The position numbers were made by a program, and so were the translations under genes. Shown here in pieces: positions 24,398 to 27,476 of a stretch of DNA of 27,476 nucleotides. The notes under the pieces are model-generated. The model was not told the DNA's origin. It was given only the letters and a program-made list of their open reading frames with translations, and did not search any database. Source of the DNA: an uncultured Clostridia bacterium (GTDB taxonomy: Bacteria > Bacillota > Clostridia > Oscillospirales > Oscillospiraceae); NCBI GenBank assembly GCA_937907715.1, contig CALERM010000183.1, positions 1 through 27,476 on the forward strand. Direction: 5' to 3'. Within the stretch, counting starts at the first letter, position 1. Each line of letters opens with the position of its first letter.

Positions 24398-24436
24398 TAG
24401 AAGGAAAAGTATGATTCTTTGAAGGGATGAAAAAAG

Positions 24437-25291
24437 ATGTACAAAATTGTGTGCAAAAAGGAACTCAATTCCGCGGTGACGTACATGGAGATCGAAGCTC
24501 CGTTCGTCGCCAGGAAGGCCAAGGCCGGTCAGTTCATCATTTTCCGTGTGGACGACAAGTCTGAGCGCGTGCCGCTGACGATCGCCGGCTACGACCGCGA
24601 AAAGGGGACCGTTGCCATCATCTTCCAGAAGGTCGGTCTGTCCACCGAGCTTCTCGGCAGCATGAACGAGGGCGATTACATTCAGGACTTCGTCGGCCCG
24701 CTCGGCAAGCCCACCGACGTTGAGGGCAAAAAGCGCGTTTGCGTCGTCGGCGGCGGCGTCGGCTGCGCGATCGCGTATCCGTCTGCAAAGGCCTTTAAGG
24801 AAGCGGGCGTCGAGGTCGACGTCATCATCGGCTTCCGGAACAAGGACATCGTCATTCTGGAAGACGAGTTCAAGGCCGCGTGCGACCATCTGTATCTCAT
24901 GACCGACGACGGCAGCTACGGCGAGCACGGCTTCGTCACCGTCAAGCTCCAGCAGCTGCTGGAGGCCGGCACGCAGTATGACGAGGTGCTGGCCATCGGC
25001 CCGATCCCGATGATGAAATTCGTCTCCAAGACCACCGAGCCCTTCGGCGTCAAGACCGTCGTCTCGCTGAACCCCATCATGGTCGACGGCACCGGTATGT
25101 GCGGCGGCTGTCGTGTCACAGTCGGCGGCGAAGTCAAATTCGCCTGCGTTGACGGCCCGGACTTTGACGGCCACAAGGTCGATTACGACGAACTCATGAG
25201 CCGCAACAGCGTCTATCGTGACAGAGAAGCAGAAGAGCGCAAGACTCATATCTGCCGCATCCAGAAGATGGGCGAAGAGCTCATCAAGTAA
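24437..25291 (+). CDS. nfnA: NADH-dependent ferredoxin:NADP oxidoreductase, small subunit (NfnA-like)
   Basis: This is a 284-residue FAD/NAD-binding ferredoxin reductase-like protein with a C-terminal [2Fe-2S] domain. The FAD-binding barrel lies at about 1-95, with VPLTIAGYD as FAD contact. The NAD-binding fold starts at VCVVGGGVGCA (101-111). The cluster ligands are C222, C225 and C237 (MCGGC and FACVDGPDFD), with D218 as a candidate fourth ligand, as known for NfnA. In Nfn complexes this subunit pairs with a GltA-like large subunit and couples NADH, NADPH and ferredoxin by electron bifurcation. The next gene encodes such a partner 15 nt downstream. Alternative annotations are sulfide dehydrogenase or PyrK-like subunits. 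GAAGGG precedes the ATG. Confidence 0.88.
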   Translation: MYKIVCKKELNSAVTYMEIEAPFVARKAKAGQFIIFRVDDKSERVPLTIAGYDREKGTVAIIFQKVGLSTELLGSMNEGDYIQDFVGPLGKPTDVEGKKRVCVVGGGVGCAIAYPSAKAFKEAGVEVDVIIGFRNKDIVILEDEFKAACDHLYLMTDDGSYGEHGFVTVKLQQLLEAGTQYDEVLAIGPIPMMKFVSKTTEPFGVKTVVSLNPIMVDGTGMCGGCRVTVGGEVKFACVDGPDFDGHKVDYDELMSRNSVYRDREAEERKTHICRIQKMGEELIK

Positions 25292-25306
25292 GGGGAGGGA
25301 ACAATC

Positions 25307-26695
25307 ATGGCTAATATGCAGGCTACCAAGACTCCGATGCCGGAGCAGGACCCGAACGTCCGCAACAAGAATTTCAAGGAAGTCACCCTGGGCTATACCG
25401 CCGAAATGGCCATCAATGAGGCCAAGCGCTGCCTGCAGTGCAAGAAGCCGCACTGTGTCGAGGGCTGCCCGGTCAATATTCATATTCCCGAGTTCATCCA
25501 TGAGGTCGCCGAAGGCAACTTCGAAAAGGCCTATGAGATCATCACCGATACCAACTCGCTGCCCGCCCTGTCCGGCCGTGTATGTCCGCAGGAGACGCAG
25601 TGCGAGTCCAAGTGCGTCCGCGGCAACAAGGGCGAGCCGGTCGCCATCGGCCGTCTCGAGCGCTTTGTCGCCGACTGGTACCGCGAGAACGTCAACGCCA
25701 TGCCGAAGAAGGCCGAGTCCAACGGTCTGAAGGTCGCGGTCGTCGGCTCCGGCCCGTCCGGCCTGACCTGTGCGTCTCTGCTTGCCAAGAAGGGCTATCA
25801 GGTGTCCCTGTTTGAGGCGCTGCACACCGCCGGCGGCGTTCTGGTCTACGGCATCCCCGAGTTCCGTCTGCCGAAGGCAATTGTTGCAAACGAGGTCGAA
25901 AAGCTCAAGGCGCAGGGCGTTACGGTCATGACCGACATGGTCATCGGCAAGGTGCTTTCGATCGACGAGCTGTTCGACGAGCTGGGCTTCAAGGCGGTCT
26001 TCGTCGGCTCCGGCGCAGGTCTTCCGATGTTCATGCACATTCCGGGTGAAGCCCTCAAGGGCGTCTGCTCGGCAAATGAATACCTCACCCGTATCAACCT
26101 CATGAAGGCGTATAAGGAAGAGTACGACACCCCGATTCTGCACTCCAAGGCAGCTGCCATCGTCGGCGGCGGCAACGTCGCAATGGATGCGGCGCGCTGC
26201 GCAAAGCGTATGGGAGCTGAGAAGGTCTATATCGTCTATCGCCGCGGCGAGGCGGAAATGCCTGCGAGACTCGAAGAGCAGCACCACGCCAAGGAAGAGG
26301 GCATCGAATTTATGACCCTCACAAATCCCGTTGAGATTCTCGGCGGCGAGGACGGCAGAGTCAACGGCATGAAGTGCATCCGGATGGAGCTCGGCGAGCC
26401 CGACGCTTCCGGTCGCCGCCGTCCGATTCCGGTCGAGGGCAGCGAATTTGTCCTGGATGTCGACACGGTCATCATGGCCCTCGGCACCTCCCCGAATCCG
26501 CTGATCCGCTCGACGACCCCGGGTCTCGAGACCAATAAGAAGGGCGGCATCATCGTCGACGAGAACGAGATGTCCACGCGCGAGAACGTCTTTGCCGGCG
26601 GCGACGCCGTCACGGGCGCTGCGACCGTCATCCTCGCCATGGGCGCGGGCAAGAAGGCTGCGGAAGCCATCGACCGCAAGCTTCAGGCAAAGTAA
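25307..26695 (+). CDS. nfnB: Ferredoxin:NADP oxidoreductase, large subunit (NfnB/GltA-like)
   Basis: This is a 462-residue flavoprotein related to the small subunit of glutamate synthase and usually annotated gltA. The N-terminal [4Fe-4S] domain has C42, C45, C50 and C54 (CLQCKKPHCVEGC), then C93, C99 and C103 with E96. A cluster with three Cys and one Glu is known from NfnB. FAD binding is at VVGSGPSGL (about 145-153), and the NADPH fold is at IVGGGNVAMDAARCAKRMGA. The C-terminus (FAGGDAVTGAATVILAMGAGKKAAE) is typical. No glutamate synthase large subunit is near, and the partner is nfnA upstream, so I favour Nfn over GOGAT. It starts after GGGGAGGG. A palindromic element begins directly after its stop codon. 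Confidence 0.9.
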   Translation: MANMQATKTPMPEQDPNVRNKNFKEVTLGYTAEMAINEAKRCLQCKKPHCVEGCPVNIHIPEFIHEVAEGNFEKAYEIITDTNSLPALSGRVCPQETQCESKCVRGNKGEPVAIGRLERFVADWYRENVNAMPKKAESNGLKVAVVGSGPSGLTCASLLAKKGYQVSLFEALHTAGGVLVYGIPEFRLPKAIVANEVEKLKAQGVTVMTDMVIGKVLSIDELFDELGFKAVFVGSGAGLPMFMHIPGEALKGVCSANEYLTRINLMKAYKEEYDTPILHSKAAAIVGGGNVAMDAARCAKRMGAEKVYIVYRRGEAEMPARLEEQHHAKEEGIEFMTLTNPVEILGGEDGRVNGMKCIRMELGEPDASGRRRPIPVEGSEFVLDVDTVIMALGTSPNPLIRSTTPGLETNKKGGIIVDENEMSTRENVFAGGDAVTGAATVILAMGAGKKAAEAIDRKLQAK

Positions 26696-26763
26696 AGGCA
26701 ACACCGCAGAATTGGCGGAAAAGATCCGGCGAGGCTCGAAGACACAATTATGCAGTGCTGCCT
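26696..26763 (-). repeat. MITE-like element, short form (68 bp)
   Basis: The ends AGGCAACACCGCA and TGCAGTGCTGCCT are terminal inverted repeats with two mismatches. Read on the minus strand, the interior (ATTGTGTCTTCGA, CCTCG, CGGATCTTTT, CGCCAATTCT) matches 24247-24300 of the long form closely. It begins in the base after the nfnB stop codon. Confidence 0.75.
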
Positions 26764-26806
26764 CAGGTTTACATCTCCGCGTTCCGGGTACAATTTCCAT
26801 AAGCAA

Positions 26807-26838
26807 GGCTCCGGCAGCACTGCTGCCGGAGCCATTTT
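26807..26838 (+). terminator. Intrinsic terminator after nfnB
   Basis: GGCTCCGGCAGC and GCTGCCGGAGCC form a perfect 12-bp stem with the loop ACT, followed by ATTTTAC. The CBS gene starts only 17 nt beyond, so it depends on read-through or on a promoter that I cannot place. Confidence 0.8.
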
Positions 26839-26854
26839 ACTTGTGGAGGTACGT

Positions 26855-27286
26855 ATGAAGGTCAGGGACTGTATGACGAAAAATGTGATTTGCGTCGGGG
26901 AATATGAAAGCGCCGACGTCGCGGCAAGGCTCATGGCGCGCTACAATCTGGGGAGCCTCCCTGTGCGGCGCTTTGACGGAAGCCTGTCCGGCATGGTGAC
27001 GGACCGGGACCTGGTCGTCCGGTGTATGGCGGCGGACAAAGCGCCCGGCAGCGTGCGCGTGGGGAGCGTGATGACCAGGCGGCTTGTGAGCGTGCCGGAG
27101 AATATGGATGTGAATCTGGCGGCGCGGGTTATGGCGCGCGAGCAGGTCCGGCGCCTGCCGGTGACCGGGCAGGGCGGGCTGGTCGGTTTTTTGACGCTCG
27201 CGGATCTGTCGCGGGTAAGCGATCTTTCCATGGAGGCGGGCGAGTGTCTCGGGGAGATTTGCGCGCCGGTGCGCCATCTGGACTGA
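26855..27286 (+). CDS. CBS-pair domain protein
   Basis: This is a stand-alone Bateman module of 143 residues. CBS 1 covers about 1-60 (VRDCMTKNVICVGEYESADVAARLM, then GSLPVRR and GMVTDRDLV). CBS 2 covers about 66-125 (VGSVMTRRLVSVPENMDVNLAARVM, then VRRLPVTGQGGLVGFLTLADL). Such modules bind adenine nucleotides or S-adenosylmethionine and act as cytoplasmic sensors; the ligand cannot be read here. The start at 26855 has GGAGGT 4 nt upstream. A longer reading from 26750 would run through the terminator and is rejected. The position behind nfnAB suggests, but does not show, a link to redox or energy state. Confidence 0.9.
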   Translation: MKVRDCMTKNVICVGEYESADVAARLMARYNLGSLPVRRFDGSLSGMVTDRDLVVRCMAADKAPGSVRVGSVMTRRLVSVPENMDVNLAARVMAREQVRRLPVTGQGGLVGFLTLADLSRVSDLSMEAGECLGEICAPVRHLD

Positions 27287-27343
27287 GCGGGCGAAAAAGA
27301 GCGGGAAACATCCGGCTTTTCTTTTGAAAATCCAAAAAAATGT

Positions 27344-27372
27344 TTGACAAGCGTTTTTCCAGATGGTATAAT
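27344..27372 (+). promoter_or_regulatory. Perfect consensus promoter of the rplU operon
   Basis: TTGACA (27344-27349) and TATAAT (27367-27372) are separated by exactly 17 nt. It drives the leader and the L21 gene. Confidence 0.92.
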
Positions 27373-27379
27373 TTCTAAG

Positions 27380-27447
27380 CCGCATCAAAGAGGCTGAAGC
27401 TGGGCGATGCCCACGCCTTCCGAGCGAGTCTACAAAAAAGGTAGGTG
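27380..27447 (+). promoter_or_regulatory. Probable ribosomal protein L21 leader
   Basis: A structured leader lies between promoter and rplU. AGGC (27391-27394) pairs with GCCT (27415-27418), with an inner TGGGC-GAT-GCCCA stem (27401-27413). CTAC then pairs weakly with GTAG around an A-rich loop just before the start. Position and shape fit the autoregulatory L21 leader known in Firmicutes. This is judged by eye. Confidence 0.6.
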
Positions 27448-27450
27448 CAA

Positions 27451-27476
27451 ATGACTATGCAGGCTATTATCGTTAC
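27451..27476 (+). CDS. rplU: 50S ribosomal protein L21 (5' end only)
   Basis: The last 26 bases read MTMQAIIVT, which matches the start of L21 (usually followed by GGKQY). A second ATG at 27457 is the alternative start. The ribosome binding site AGGTAGG lies 6 nt before the first ATG. The strong promoter and structured leader fit a ribosomal protein operon. Confidence 0.8.

Noticed and set aside
24203..26806. An 867-codon open frame on the minus strand
   Set aside because: It is the antisense frame of nfnA and nfnB and runs through both palindromic elements. The plus-strand proteins are clearly recognisable families.
1..27476. CRISPR arrays, tRNA genes, prophage or transposase genes
   Set aside because: I looked for regularly spaced repeats, cloverleaf-like segments and transposase or integrase motifs and saw none.

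Overview
The window reads as a GC-rich chromosomal segment of a Gram-positive anaerobe of class Clostridia, most likely the Oscillospiraceae/Ruminococcaceae group of gut bacteria. The reasons are the NfnAB-type ferredoxin:NADP oxidoreductase pair, an FMN-riboswitch-controlled RibU, a DUF4830 protein, a LysRS with a C-terminal extension, the PucR-ftsE-ftsX-M23-S41 gene order, and consensus sigma-A promoters (several with -35/-10 hexamers separated by exactly 17 bp). The genus cannot be fixed from the sequence alone. No tRNA, rRNA, CRISPR, transposase or phage gene was seen, and no stretch above 300 bases lacks a gene.

Left block (1-8370, minus strand). Transcription runs from a PucR/CdaR-type regulator into ftsE, ftsX and a coiled-coil M23 murein hydrolase activator. 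A hairpin terminator follows, then a membrane-anchored S41 protease. A perfect promoter overlapping the protease stop codon then drives greA and lysS, which leaves the window. A 16S rRNA pseudouridine synthase lies upstream on the same strand.

Middle block (8445-14561, plus strand). It holds a DUF4830 protein, an FMN riboswitch with terminator controlling ribU, a membrane protein overlapping a PAP2 phosphatase, a DivIVA-like coiled-coil protein, a cluster of seven hairpins, and recQ.

Phosphate and sensing block (14622-23132). Two paralogous Na/Pi cotransporters with PhoU-like tails flank a BlaI/BlaR1-like pair and a PhoR/PhoB-like two-component system. TTTAAC-type repeats at about 11-bp spacing precede both transporters and look like PHO boxes, so the transporters are probably one PhoB regulon. 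The transporter divergent from phoB has lost the second QSSS motif. blaI has a promoter covered by two 17-bp operator-like dyads.

Right block (23257-27476, plus strand). It holds glutamyl-Q tRNA(Asp) synthetase, the nfnA-nfnB pair, a CBS-domain protein, and a perfect promoter with leader in front of the first codons of rplU (L21). The nfnAB operon is bracketed by two related palindromic MITE-like elements (163 bp and 68 bp). The longer one lies inside the nfnAB 5' leader. These elements and the seven-hairpin cluster are the least explained sequences here.
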